Origin: an uncultured Erysipelotrichaceae bacterium
GTDB lineage: Bacteria > Bacillota_I > Bacilli_A > Erysipelotrichales > Erysipelotrichaceae
DNA: 35,282 bases
Direction of reading: 5' to 3'
Assembly (NCBI GenBank): GCA_902766005.1
Contig: CACXCB010000343.1
Span: forward strand, 1 to 35,282
Shown: in pieces, positions 15,423 through 23,440 of the stretch
Position numbering within the stretch: the stretch's first letter is position 1
Layout of the letters: each line of letters starts with the position of its first letter
Made by a program: the position numbers and the translations under genes
The notes under the pieces: model-generated
What the model saw: the letters and a program-made list of their open reading frames with translations, nothing else
Told to the model about the DNA's origin: nothing
Database searches by the model: none

Positions 15423-16259
15423 ATGATAAACAGGATTTCTGTCATGGTTGCTGATATCGATGGAACACTCTGCTTAAAAGGACAAAACCTCATGCCTAAA
15501 ACAAGAGAAGCTATTCAAAGGCTTCATCAGGAAGGGGTACTCTTCGGACCTGCTTCCGGCAGACCTTTTGATCACAGGACATTAAAGAAAGCAGAAGAAT
15601 GGGATCTCGGCTTTGCTTTTGATTTAGCCATTGGCATGAACGGCGGCGAATTGTATGACGCCAAGACAAATACAGTTGAAAAGTATCACATGTTAAAAAG
15701 AGAGGATATTTACAATATTCTTTCCTTCTTAGAAGGCATGGATCTGAATGCGATTGTCTATGTCAACGGGTATGATGAAATCTATGCACTCCGTATGGAT
15801 AACTTCATGAGAGATTCCATTGAAAGAAACCATTCCCATGTAGAGATCGGGGGTAAGGAAGTCTTAAGCCGTTACGATACAGGCAAGATTGAAGTGCACG
15901 TCAACGGACGCTACAAGGAACAGTTCCTCAATGCAGTCAATTCCCATGCATGTGATCGCTGGTCAGTGACAAAGACCTTCGAAATCGAAGATCACATCAC
16001 ATACGAGTTTCAGGATCCGCGTGTAAATAAGGGACTTGCTTTGCAGAAATTCAGTGAAAGGCACCAAATTCCATTATCCGAAATTATAGCATTCGGCGAT
16101 ATGGAAAATGATATCGGTTTATTAAGAGAGGCCGGATGGGGAGTCTGTCTGTTGAATGGCGCAGATGATACAAAAGCCGTTGCACAGGCAATTACCGAAC
16201 ATTCCGTATTTGAAGACGGTGTAGGAAACTATTTATTTGACCATTGGTTTAATCGATGA
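15423..16259 (+). CDS. Cof-type HAD-IIB phosphatase
   Basis: 278 residues, normal for the Cof subfamily of haloacid dehalogenase-like phosphatases, which dephosphorylate sugar phosphates and similar metabolites in the cytoplasm. Motif I is DIDGT with Asp11 as nucleophile and Asp13 as acid/base. Motif II is in FGPASGRPF. The C-terminal motif IV is FGDMENDIGLL. The IIB cap lies between. AGGAG is 7 bases before the ATG. It is a single-gene unit with its own promoter and a shared downstream terminator. The substrate cannot be predicted. Confidence 0.92.
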   Translation: MINRISVMVADIDGTLCLKGQNLMPKTREAIQRLHQEGVLFGPASGRPFDHRTLKKAEEWDLGFAFDLAIGMNGGELYDAKTNTVEKYHMLKREDIYNILSFLEGMDLNAIVYVNGYDEIYALRMDNFMRDSIERNHSHVEIGGKEVLSRYDTGKIEVHVNGRYKEQFLNAVNSHACDRWSVTKTFEIEDHITYEFQDPRVNKGLALQKFSERHQIPLSEIIAFGDMENDIGLLREAGWGVCLLNGADDTKAVAQAITEHSVFEDGVGNYLFDHWFNR

Positions 16260-16297
16260 AAAAACAGGCATGGCTTATTGCTGTGCCTGTTTGTTTT
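16260..16297. terminator. Bidirectional terminator between HAD gene and cysE
   Basis: AAACAGGCA (16263-16271) pairs with TGCCTGTTT (16285-16293), with A-rich left and T-rich right flanks serving both convergent genes. The cysE stop lies in the loop. Confidence 0.8.
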
Positions 16298-17111
16298 CAT
16301 CTGTGTAGTAAACCGTACTGCCTGCATCAACAGAATGCAAAATCCATACGTTACCGCCGATCGTACAGTGATCGCCGATCTTCGTATTTCCGCCAAGAAT
16401 TGTGGCATTTGCATAGATGACAACGTGATTGCCGATATCCGGATGACGTTTTCCGCCTTTGACAGGATTGCCATGTTCATCCTTTTCAAAACTCTTGGCA
16501 CCGATGGTAACACCCTGATAGAGTTTGACATGGTGTCCGATTACTGCTGTTTCCCCGATGACAATACCTGTACCATGGTCGATGCAGAAGTATTCGCCGA
16601 TTGTTGCACCGGGATTGATATCAATACCGGTTTTTTCATGCGCATATTCAGCCATGATTCTCGGAATATAGGGAATATTCAGCTTATAGAGCTCATGGGC
16701 TATACGGTAAATGCAGATGGCATAGAATCCCGGATAACAAAGAATGACTTCTGCTTTGGATTTGGCAGCAGGATCACCATCATAGATCGCCTGGATATCG
16801 GTATCGAGCAGCCGTAAGATATCCGGCAGTTTTTTTAAGAATTCCGTAGTCAGTCCTTTTGCCTCCAGAAAGCTTCTTCCGCCAAAGCAAAGGGCAGAAG
16901 CAATTTCCTTTTCAAGATCTGTAATCAGATTGGCAAAAGCGGATTCATCGGTTAAATCGCGATAGTGATAATAACCCGGCAAAAGAACAACCTGGATCTC
17001 CTTGATCAGATTGACAATCCTGGTACGGTCGGCAATCTGCATCGGTGCACGAAGCTGCGTATCACGAATGCTTTGTACTTCTTTCAGAATATCAAGATGC
17101 AACTGTTCCAT
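16275..17111 (-). CDS. cysE: Serine O-acetyltransferase (CysE/EpsC type)
   Basis: About 278 residues. It acetylates L-serine with acetyl-CoA to O-acetylserine, the substrate of the cysK product encoded just upstream. The N-terminal half is helical; the C-terminal half is a left-handed beta-helix of hexapeptide repeats, with INPGATIGEYFCIDHGTG containing the catalytic Asp178-His179 pair, then GETAVIGHHVKLYQGVTIG and the GGKRHPDIG loop. The longer form resembles the EpsC subgroup common in Bacillota. The ATG at 17111 has AGG seven bases upstream. A TTG two codons earlier overlaps the cysK stop and is less likely. The last about 10 residues form a polar tail; the usual C-terminal Ile that binds CysK is absent (it ends in Gln-Gln). 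Confidence 0.93.
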   Translation of the reverse strand: MEQLHLDILKEVQSIRDTQLRAPMQIADRTRIVNLIKEIQVVLLPGYYHYRDLTDESAFANLITDLEKEIASALCFGGRSFLEAKGLTTEFLKKLPDILRLLDTDIQAIYDGDPAAKSKAEVILCYPGFYAICIYRIAHELYKLNIPYIPRIMAEYAHEKTGIDINPGATIGEYFCIDHGTGIVIGETAVIGHHVKLYQGVTIGAKSFEKDEHGNPVKGGKRHPDIGNHVVIYANATILGGNTKIGDHCTIGGNVWILHSVDAGSTVYYTDENKQAQQ

Positions 17112-17113
17112 AA

Positions 17114-18046
17114 TCAATCCTCAAACATAGCGGTAGAAAGATATCTGTCCCCGGAATCCGGTAATAACACGACGATATTCTTTCCCTTGTTTTCTTCTTT
17201 TTGTGCAAGCTGCAATGCTGCCCATAATGCGGCACCGGAAGAAATGCCTACAAGGACACCTTCGGTTTTACCGATTTCTTTTCCTGTTTTGAGCGCATCC
17301 TCGTTTTTGACACGGATGATTTCATCGTAAATCGATGTATCCAGTACTTCCGGAATGAAATTGGCTCCGATTCCCTGAATGGCATGCGGCCCGGCTTTTT
17401 CTCCGGAAAGGAGAGCGGAGGAATCGGGTTCTACCGCAACGATTTTGATATTCGGATTCTTTTCCTTCAGATATTTTCCGGTACCTGTAATTGTTCCGCC
17501 TGTTCCGACACCTGCAACGAAAATATCTATTTTGCCTTCGGTATCATTCCAGATTTCCGGTCCTGTCGTTTCGTAATGAGCTTTCCAGTTGGCCGGATTG
17601 ACAAACTGTCCTGCAATGATAGAACCGGGTAATGAGGCTTTTAATTCTTCCGCTTTTTCGATGGAACCTGCCATGCCTTTAGCACCTTGACTCAGAATGA
17701 CTTCAGCACCATAGGCTTTCATCAGGCGGATTCTTTCGGCAGACATGGTATCCGGCATGACAATGATGACACGATAACCCCTGGCTGCACCGACTGCTGC
17801 CAAGCCGATTCCGGTATTTCCGGAAGTTGGTTCAATGATAACGGATCCTTCTTTCAATGTTCCGTCTTTTTCAGCTTCCTCAATCATTTTTCTTGCAATG
17901 CGGTCTTTGGCAGATCCTGTAGCGTTCAGGTATTCCATCTTGGCAATGACTTTTGCCTGCAAATCATATTTTTTTTCAAAATGTGTCATTTCAAGAAGCG
18001 GTGTAGAACCGATCAGCTGTTCCATTGTTGTATAAATTCTGCTCAT
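17114..18046 (-). CDS. cysK: Cysteine synthase A (O-acetylserine sulfhydrylase)
   Basis: 310 residues. A PLP enzyme that makes cysteine from O-acetylserine and sulfide. PLP Lys47 lies in ATGSAKDRI (normally GxSVKDR), the substrate loop is EPTSGNTGIG near 72-81, and the PLP phosphate loop is GVGTGGTITGTG near 178. It lies two bases upstream of cysE, so sequential enzymes are cotranslated. Its ribosome binding site AAAGGAG is made from the last codons of the fucosidase gene, showing that cysK belongs to the fucosidase transcript unless a promoter lies within that gene. Confidence 0.96.
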   Translation of the reverse strand: MSRIYTTMEQLIGSTPLLEMTHFEKKYDLQAKVIAKMEYLNATGSAKDRIARKMIEEAEKDGTLKEGSVIIEPTSGNTGIGLAAVGAARGYRVIIVMPDTMSAERIRLMKAYGAEVILSQGAKGMAGSIEKAEELKASLPGSIIAGQFVNPANWKAHYETTGPEIWNDTEGKIDIFVAGVGTGGTITGTGKYLKEKNPNIKIVAVEPDSSALLSGEKAGPHAIQGIGANFIPEVLDTSIYDEIIRVKNEDALKTGKEIGKTEGVLVGISSGAALWAALQLAQKEENKGKNIVVLLPDSGDRYLSTAMFED

Positions 18047-18047
18047 G

Positions 18048-19331
18048 TTAATCTCCTTTGCATGTCACTTTGATCACGGTATCAATCGGATCAGGCAGAT
18101 CCGGTGAAGAACCAAGGTCCGCAAATACAATATCCGGGTAGTTATTTGTGATCCATGTATCACTGACGTCTATTATTTTACCATCATATAACAGCCTGAT
18201 TTCATCAATTTGATTTTTTTGAACGCCATATAAAGGAATTGCTCCGACATCCGGCTCAAAAATATGATAATAATACGTATTCTTTTTGCGTGTAATTCTG
18301 CCGTTTTCCGGCTTTGGCAGTCCGCTGTAACCGCAAGCATAGATGGATTCGCTGTTTTTCTCCATCCATCTGCCGATATCTGTCAATCGCTTTACAGCTT
18401 CTTCAGGTATGTTTCCATCACCATCCGGACCGATATTCAAAATCATGTTTCCATCTTTAGAGACACATTCAACGAGCTTACGTATCAAAAGAAGGGAAGA
18501 CTTATAATCATGATCCTCTTTATGATAGCCCCAGTTACGGTTCATGGTGATGCATGCTTCCCATGGTACATGTTCTCCGTTTTCATTGCGTATGCCTTGG
18601 GGCGGAATGATCTGTTCGGGAGAGACAAAATCACCGGAGGTGATATTTGGATGAGAAGTAATCAAAGAACCAAATCCTTCGCCGCTTGCTTCAAGCCGGT
18701 TGTTTAAAATAATATCCGGCTGTAAGGAGCGGATCATGTTGACAAGTTCTGTTCCATGCCATGCCTCGCATTTCAGATCATCATAGGAGTAATCTGTCCA
18801 GAGGATATCGATTTTCCCATAGTTGGTACACAATTCCCTGATCTGCCCATGCATGTATTTGAGATAATTTGAAAAGTCATATCGATAGTTCTTGAATGCT
18901 TCATTATCTCTATCCGGATGATTTCTGTCGCCATAATGGGGAAAATCGGGATGATGCCAGTCAATCAGGGAATAATATAAACCTATTCTGATTCCTTCGT
19001 TTCTGAAAGCTTCCACATATTCCCTGACAAAATCCCTGTTGCAGTAATGCGCAGAAGAATATGTCGTATATTCTGTATCAAAAAGACAATAGCCATCATG
19101 ATGTTTCGCGGTAAATACCGCATATTGTATGCCTGCTTTCTTCGCTAATTTTGCCATAGACGAAGCATCAAATGAGGCAGGCTGAAAGCCTTCGACATAA
19201 GGCTGATAGTCTTCATCGGATATCCGTTCTATGCTTCTGACCCATTCACCGCGACCAATGGAAGAATACACACCCCAATGGATAAACATGCCGAATCTTG
19301 CTTCTTCAAACCATTTTGTCCGTTTATTCAT
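18048..19331 (-). CDS. Alpha-L-fucosidase, glycoside hydrolase family 29
   Basis: 427 residues with no signal peptide, so it should act in the cytoplasm on imported fucosylated oligosaccharides. GH29 hallmarks: RFGMFIHWG near 12-20, FTAKHHDGYCLFDT near 73-86, IGLYYSLIDWHHPDF near 116-130, and the nucleophile Asp180 in DILWTDYS (usually WFDG). The acid/base residue is less conserved and is not assigned here. The C-terminal about 80 residues fit the usual small beta domain. It is the first gene of a fucosidase-cysK-cysE run, an unusual pairing. No fucose-catabolic genes are in the window; the ABC importer and GH1 enzyme about 9-12 kb away could be related only in a general sense. Confidence 0.92.
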   Translation of the reverse strand: MNKRTKWFEEARFGMFIHWGVYSSIGRGEWVRSIERISDEDYQPYVEGFQPASFDASSMAKLAKKAGIQYAVFTAKHHDGYCLFDTEYTTYSSAHYCNRDFVREYVEAFRNEGIRIGLYYSLIDWHHPDFPHYGDRNHPDRDNEAFKNYRYDFSNYLKYMHGQIRELCTNYGKIDILWTDYSYDDLKCEAWHGTELVNMIRSLQPDIILNNRLEASGEGFGSLITSHPNITSGDFVSPEQIIPPQGIRNENGEHVPWEACITMNRNWGYHKEDHDYKSSLLLIRKLVECVSKDGNMILNIGPDGDGNIPEEAVKRLTDIGRWMEKNSESIYACGYSGLPKPENGRITRKKNTYYYHIFEPDVGAIPLYGVQKNQIDEIRLLYDGKIIDVSDTWITNNYPDIVFADLGSSPDLPDPIDTVIKVTCKGD

Positions 19332-19355
19332 GAAATACCTCTGCTTACGGATTCA

Positions 19356-19384
19356 ATCGTACCATTGTTTTCGGAATTGAACAA
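19356..19384 (-). promoter_or_regulatory. Promoter of the fucosidase-cysK-cysE operon
   Basis: On the minus strand: TTGTTC (19379-19384), 17-bp spacer, TACGAT (19356-19361) with TGn extension, 25 bases before the start. No S-box or T-box-like leader fits in the short 5' end. Confidence 0.55.
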
Positions 19385-19430
19385 TGATTGTGTAGTGCAG
19401 ACAGAAACCTGTGTTTGAGAAGGGATAAAC

Positions 19431-19439
19431 TGATATAAT
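19431..19439 (+). promoter_or_regulatory. Extended -10 promoter of the nucleotidyltransferase pair
   Basis: TGATATAAT, perfect -10 with TGn extension, 21 bases before the start. No -35 at proper spacing. Confidence 0.6.
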
Positions 19440-19460
19440 TGTAGTATTGAGGAAATAGAA

Positions 19461-20483
19461 ATGAAGATCAGTGAAATATGGAACAGCGATGAATATTCCT
19501 TTCTGCATAGAAATGAACATCTCAAAGACAGGATTATCCTTTTAGGAGTCAGCGGAAGCCATGCCTATGGCACAAATAACGAGAACAGCGACATTGATCT
19601 CAGGGGAATCTGTCTTGAAAAGCCTGATGAAATCATCGGTTTGCAAAGATTTGAACAATATACGGATGAGCATACGGATTCTGTGATTTTCGGCTTCAAC
19701 AAGGTTATGCGTTTGTTGATTGACTGCAATCCTGCTTTGATCGAACTGCTGGGACTTGATCCTGCCCAATATATCTATTTGAATGACATCGGAAAACAGC
19801 TTGTAGACAACAGGCATATGTTTCTTTCCAAGAAAGCGGCAAGATCATTCGGTGGCTATGCAGACATGCAGCTGCGAAGATTGCAGAATGCCAATGCAAG
19901 AGATCATCTAAATCAGGCACAAAGGGAAGAACACATACGGCGTTCCGTACAGCATGCCCTTGATGACATGGTCACTAAATATAAAAGTCTGCATCAGAAT
20001 GATGTAAACATCTATATCGATAAGGCAGTCAATGAGAATATGGATATGGAATTGTTCATGGATGCCACGTTCAAACACATGCCACTGAGGGATTATAAGC
20101 ATATCTGGAACAATATCCGGAATGTGATCATCGATTACGATAAAATCGGTGCGAGAAATCATAAAAAGGATGACAATCATTTGAACAAGCATGCGATGCA
20201 TCTTGTACGCCTGTTTCATATGGCAATTGAAATTCTGGAAGAAGAAGAAATCCATACAAGAAGGACCTGGGATCTGCCATTGTTAAGGGATATCCGTGCC
20301 GGTAAATACATGAGCGAAAATCATCAGATGAATGAGGCATTCTATGAAATTGTCAAAGAGTGTGAAGCAAGGCTGCATACGGCAATGGAACGAACCGCGC
20401 TTCCTGAAACACCGGATATGGAGAAAATCGAAGCATTCATGATAGAAGTCAACAAAAAAGCAATAACCGGAGAAAAGCTATGA
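19461..20483 (+). CDS. RlaP-like (PF10127-type) nucleotidyltransferase 1
   Basis: 340 residues. A DNA polymerase beta-like nucleotidyltransferase core opens the protein: LLGVSGSHAYGTNNENSDID with the GS motif at 32-33 and metal ligands Asp44 and Asp46. A long helical C-terminal region follows. This matches the predicted nucleotidyltransferases of COG3541/PF10127, named RlaP for members found beside RNA ligase and RNA-repair genes. Neither a ligase nor a kinase of that pathway is in this window, so RNA repair is only one possibility. GAGG is eight bases upstream of the ATG, and the end overlaps the second nucleotidyltransferase by ATGA. Confidence 0.8.
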   Translation: MKISEIWNSDEYSFLHRNEHLKDRIILLGVSGSHAYGTNNENSDIDLRGICLEKPDEIIGLQRFEQYTDEHTDSVIFGFNKVMRLLIDCNPALIELLGLDPAQYIYLNDIGKQLVDNRHMFLSKKAARSFGGYADMQLRRLQNANARDHLNQAQREEHIRRSVQHALDDMVTKYKSLHQNDVNIYIDKAVNENMDMELFMDATFKHMPLRDYKHIWNNIRNVIIDYDKIGARNHKKDDNHLNKHAMHLVRLFHMAIEILEEEEIHTRRTWDLPLLRDIRAGKYMSENHQMNEAFYEIVKECEARLHTAMERTALPETPDMEKIEAFMIEVNKKAITGEKL

Positions 20484-21241
20484 AAAACAGAATCCTGAAA
20501 GAAATAGAAGAAATAGAAAATACGCATTCTGTCAAGGTGTTATTGGCAATTGAATCAGGAAGCCGCGCCTGGGGTTTTGCTTCGCCGGACAGTGATTACG
20601 ATGTACGCTTTATTTATGCAGGAAAAAAAGAAGATTACCTTCGCCTGGATTCTGTTGAAGATCATATTGAATGGAAACTGGATGCAGTATTGGATATTAA
20701 CGGCTGGGATATTCGGAAAGTATTGTTGCAGATACATCGGGGAAATCCGACTTTATTTGAGTGGATTCATTCACCGATTGTCTATAAAAAAGAAAAAATC
20801 TGGCAGGATCAGGAGAATATTCTCGATCAATATTTTGATCCAAGAAAAGCGGTTTATCATTATCGGGGATTGGCAAAGCGCACATATCTTGCATATCTGC
20901 AAGGTGAAAAGGTGACCTATAAAAAATACCTCTATGCGCTGCGCTCTTTACTGGCATGCATGTATATTGAAAAATATCAGGCGATTCCTCCGGTTTTATT
21001 CAGTGAATTATGCAAGTCTGTTTTACCGGATGAATTGAGAGAAGATGTGGAGATGCTTCTCGAAAAGAAAAAAGAGGCCAAAGAAAAAGATCAGCAGGAT
21101 CCGCTTGTTTCCATACAGAATTTTATTCAGAAAGAACTTGTGCACCAGGAACAACTTGTCAAGGAAATGAACGAAATGCCGGAAAAGGATTGGAATGAAT
21201 TAAACCGGATTTTTTTGGAATTGATCACATTTGGAGTATAA
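20480..21241 (+). CDS. RlaP-like (PF10127-type) nucleotidyltransferase 2
   Basis: 253 residues. A second polymerase beta-like nucleotidyltransferase: AIESGSRAWGFASPDSDYDV with the GS motif at 27-28 and metal ligands Asp39 and Asp41. A later DINGWDIRKVLLQI segment is typical of PF10127, and a helical C-terminal region with a Lys/Glu-rich stretch follows (about 195-215). It is shorter than and only distantly similar to the upstream paralogue. GGAGAA inside the first gene serves as its binding site. A promoter for pcrA seems to be embedded in its last codons. Confidence 0.82.
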   Translation: MKNRILKEIEEIENTHSVKVLLAIESGSRAWGFASPDSDYDVRFIYAGKKEDYLRLDSVEDHIEWKLDAVLDINGWDIRKVLLQIHRGNPTLFEWIHSPIVYKKEKIWQDQENILDQYFDPRKAVYHYRGLAKRTYLAYLQGEKVTYKKYLYALRSLLACMYIEKYQAIPPVLFSELCKSVLPDELREDVEMLLEKKKEAKEKDQQDPLVSIQNFIQKELVHQEQLVKEMNEMPEKDWNELNRIFLELITFGV

Positions 21242-21242
21242 T
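21215..21242 (+). promoter_or_regulatory. Promoter for pcrA-ligA inside the end of the preceding gene
   Basis: TTGGAA (21215-21220), 16-bp spacer, TATAAT (21237-21242), 26 bases before the pcrA start. Confidence 0.55.
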
Positions 21243-21268
21243 GGATAGGCTGAAAACGGAGAATATGA

Positions 21269-23431
21269 ATGATTGATTTATCAATATTGAATGAAAACCA
21301 AAAAGATGCAGTACTTTCCGATGACCGGTATCTGCGCATTATTGCCGGTGCAGGCAGCGGAAAAACCAGAGTTTTAACAATGCGTATTGCCCATCTGATA
21401 GAAGATGAGGACATCCGCCCGTATAAAATACTTGCGATCACCTTTACAAACAAGGCTGCCAATGAAATGAAGGAAAGGGTGCTGAATATGCTGGAGGATA
21501 CAGGTTCTTCTCCATGGATTTCAACAATTCATTCCCTTTGTGTACGAATACTGCGCCAGGATATCGAGGTCATGGGGTGGCCGAAGAATTTTACCATTAT
21601 GGACGCAGATGATCAGAAATCGGTTGTCAAAGAAGCATACAAGGAATTTGATGTAGATTCACAAAAATTTTCCTATGCTTCTACAATCAGTTACATCTCC
21701 AATAACAAGAGTGCCGGCATCAATGTCGAAAAGGCGTATGAGCTTGCCGGAAGCTACAGGGAAGACCAGGTAAGGGCGAAGGTATACGAATATTATGTCA
21801 ACAGGCAGAAATCCATGTTTGCCTTGGATTTTGATGATCTGATTATCACAACGGTTTCTCTTTTTGCAAAGTACAAAGATGTTCTGGAAAAGTGGCAGAA
21901 CCGGTTTGAATATATCCTGGTAGATGAGTTTCAGGATATTGACTCTGTGCAGTATAAGCTGATCAAGTATCTGACAGGCGATTACAACAGTTTATATGTC
22001 GTCGGTGATCCGGACCAGACGATTTATACGTGGAGAGGCGCCGATGTCAATATCATCATGGATTTTGTCAAGGACTATAAAGGTGCCAAGACCATCATCC
22101 TGAATGAAAACTACCGTTCTACTGATGCGATCCTGAACGGCGCAAACTCTTTGATTCAGAATAACAGAAACCGTGTCAAGAAGGATCTTTTTACACAGAA
22201 GAAAAGCGATGAAAAGATCGTACATTATGCCGCTTCCGGCGATGAGTATCAGGCTGCCTGGATTGCCGCAAAAATCAAGGAACTGCACCAGAAGGGGCAG
22301 TCCTACAATGATTTTGCGATTTTATACAGATCCAATTACCTTTCAAGATCACTTGAAAAAGCGATGCTCGATGAGAGGATCCCGTATGTTATCTATGGCG
22401 GCATCCGGTTCTATGAAAGACAGGAAGTCAAGGATGCACTCTGTTATATGAGAATGGCTGCTAACAGTGATGATCTTGCGCTGCAGCGTATCCTGAATAC
22501 GCCAAGAAGAGGCATCGGCAACAAGACAATGGATCTGATTGCCAAAACGGCAAGAGACACAAACCAGACGATGTATGAAGTTTTGAAAAAGGAAGATATC
22601 TTCTCCGGAAGAACAAAGAATACGATCAATGCTTTTGTAACCATGGTGGAAAGCTGGAAACAAAGAGCTATCGATCCCGAAGTCAGTATTAAAACACTGT
22701 TTGAGGATATTCTGAAGGAATCCGGATATCTTGCGATGCTGGAAGAAAACAAGGAAAACGAGAGAATTGAAAATATCAAGGAACTTGTTGATGATGCAAG
22801 AGAATTTGAAGAGACATATCCGGGATCCACACTCGATGAATATCTGCAGCTGGTTTCCCTGTATGGGGATCGCGATGAAGTATTAAGTTCCGATTTTGTC
22901 AGATTAATGACTGTACATGCGGCCAAGGGTCTGGAATTTGATACGGTATTTGTTTCCGATATGAATGATGGCATCTTTCCTAACGAAAGAGCAATGTCTG
23001 AAGGATATCGTGGGGTAGAAGAAGAGAGAAGACTTGCATACGTTGCATTTACCCGTGCAAGAAACAAATTGTATATCACGGAAGCCGGAGGATTCAGCTA
23101 TCTGCTGCAGAAAGGCAGAGTTCCTTCCCGTTTTATCAAGGAAATTGATAAAGATACGATTGAACATATCGGGGTTTCCGCTCCAAGACAGGAAGAAACA
23201 AGATTCTCCCATGTTCTTTTTGATGAGCCAAAACAAGAGACATTTGCACAGAAACTTGAAAAGAGCAATGTAAGAACATTTAAAAAGGGGGATCAGGTTG
23301 TCCATGCCAAATTCGGTGAGGGCATTGTCATCAAGTGTGCCAACGGTATTGCCGAGATTGCCTTTCCTTACCCGTTCGGTGTGAAGAAGATTGCATCCGG
23401 ACATCCGTCATTAAAGAAAAAAGGTGAATAA
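21269..23431 (+). CDS. pcrA: ATP-dependent DNA helicase PcrA (UvrD/Rep family)
   Basis: 720 residues; the essential 3'-5' SF1A helicase of Gram-positive bacteria, for repair and for clearing recombination and transcription intermediates. All motifs are visible in order: Q motif LNENQKDAV, Walker A AGAGSGKT, Ia ITFTNKAANEM, II VDEFQDID (DExx box), III GDPDQTIYTWRGA, IV NYRST, V TVHAAKGLEFDTVF, VI RRLAYVAFTRAR. The C-terminal tail from about 670 (FKKGDQVVHAKFGEGIV) is the PcrA Tudor-like RNA polymerase-binding domain. GGAGA is six bases before the ATG. It is followed nine bases later by ligA, as in Bacillus. Confidence 0.96.
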   Translation: MIDLSILNENQKDAVLSDDRYLRIIAGAGSGKTRVLTMRIAHLIEDEDIRPYKILAITFTNKAANEMKERVLNMLEDTGSSPWISTIHSLCVRILRQDIEVMGWPKNFTIMDADDQKSVVKEAYKEFDVDSQKFSYASTISYISNNKSAGINVEKAYELAGSYREDQVRAKVYEYYVNRQKSMFALDFDDLIITTVSLFAKYKDVLEKWQNRFEYILVDEFQDIDSVQYKLIKYLTGDYNSLYVVGDPDQTIYTWRGADVNIIMDFVKDYKGAKTIILNENYRSTDAILNGANSLIQNNRNRVKKDLFTQKKSDEKIVHYAASGDEYQAAWIAAKIKELHQKGQSYNDFAILYRSNYLSRSLEKAMLDERIPYVIYGGIRFYERQEVKDALCYMRMAANSDDLALQRILNTPRRGIGNKTMDLIAKTARDTNQTMYEVLKKEDIFSGRTKNTINAFVTMVESWKQRAIDPEVSIKTLFEDILKESGYLAMLEENKENERIENIKELVDDAREFEETYPGSTLDEYLQLVSLYGDRDEVLSSDFVRLMTVHAAKGLEFDTVFVSDMNDGIFPNERAMSEGYRGVEEERRLAYVAFTRARNKLYITEAGGFSYLLQKGRVPSRFIKEIDKDTIEHIGVSAPRQEETRFSHVLFDEPKQETFAQKLEKSNVRTFKKGDQVVHAKFGEGIVIKCANGIAEIAFPYPFGVKKIASGHPSLKKKGE

Positions 23432-23440
23432 GAGGTTGCT

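Noticed and set aside
16278-16817. 179-residue plus-strand open frame opposite cysE
   Set aside because: It is antisense to a clear hexapeptide-repeat enzyme, is Cys- and Ile-rich as mirror frames are, and has no ribosome binding site.
19332-19460. Cysteine-responsive T-box or S-box leader before the fucosidase-cysK-cysE operon
   Set aside because: The promoter leaves a leader of only about 20 bases, too short for either riboswitch.
22444-23079. 211-residue minus-strand open frame in pcrA
   Set aside because: It is Ser-rich and lies opposite conserved helicase motifs; a mirror frame of real coding sequence.
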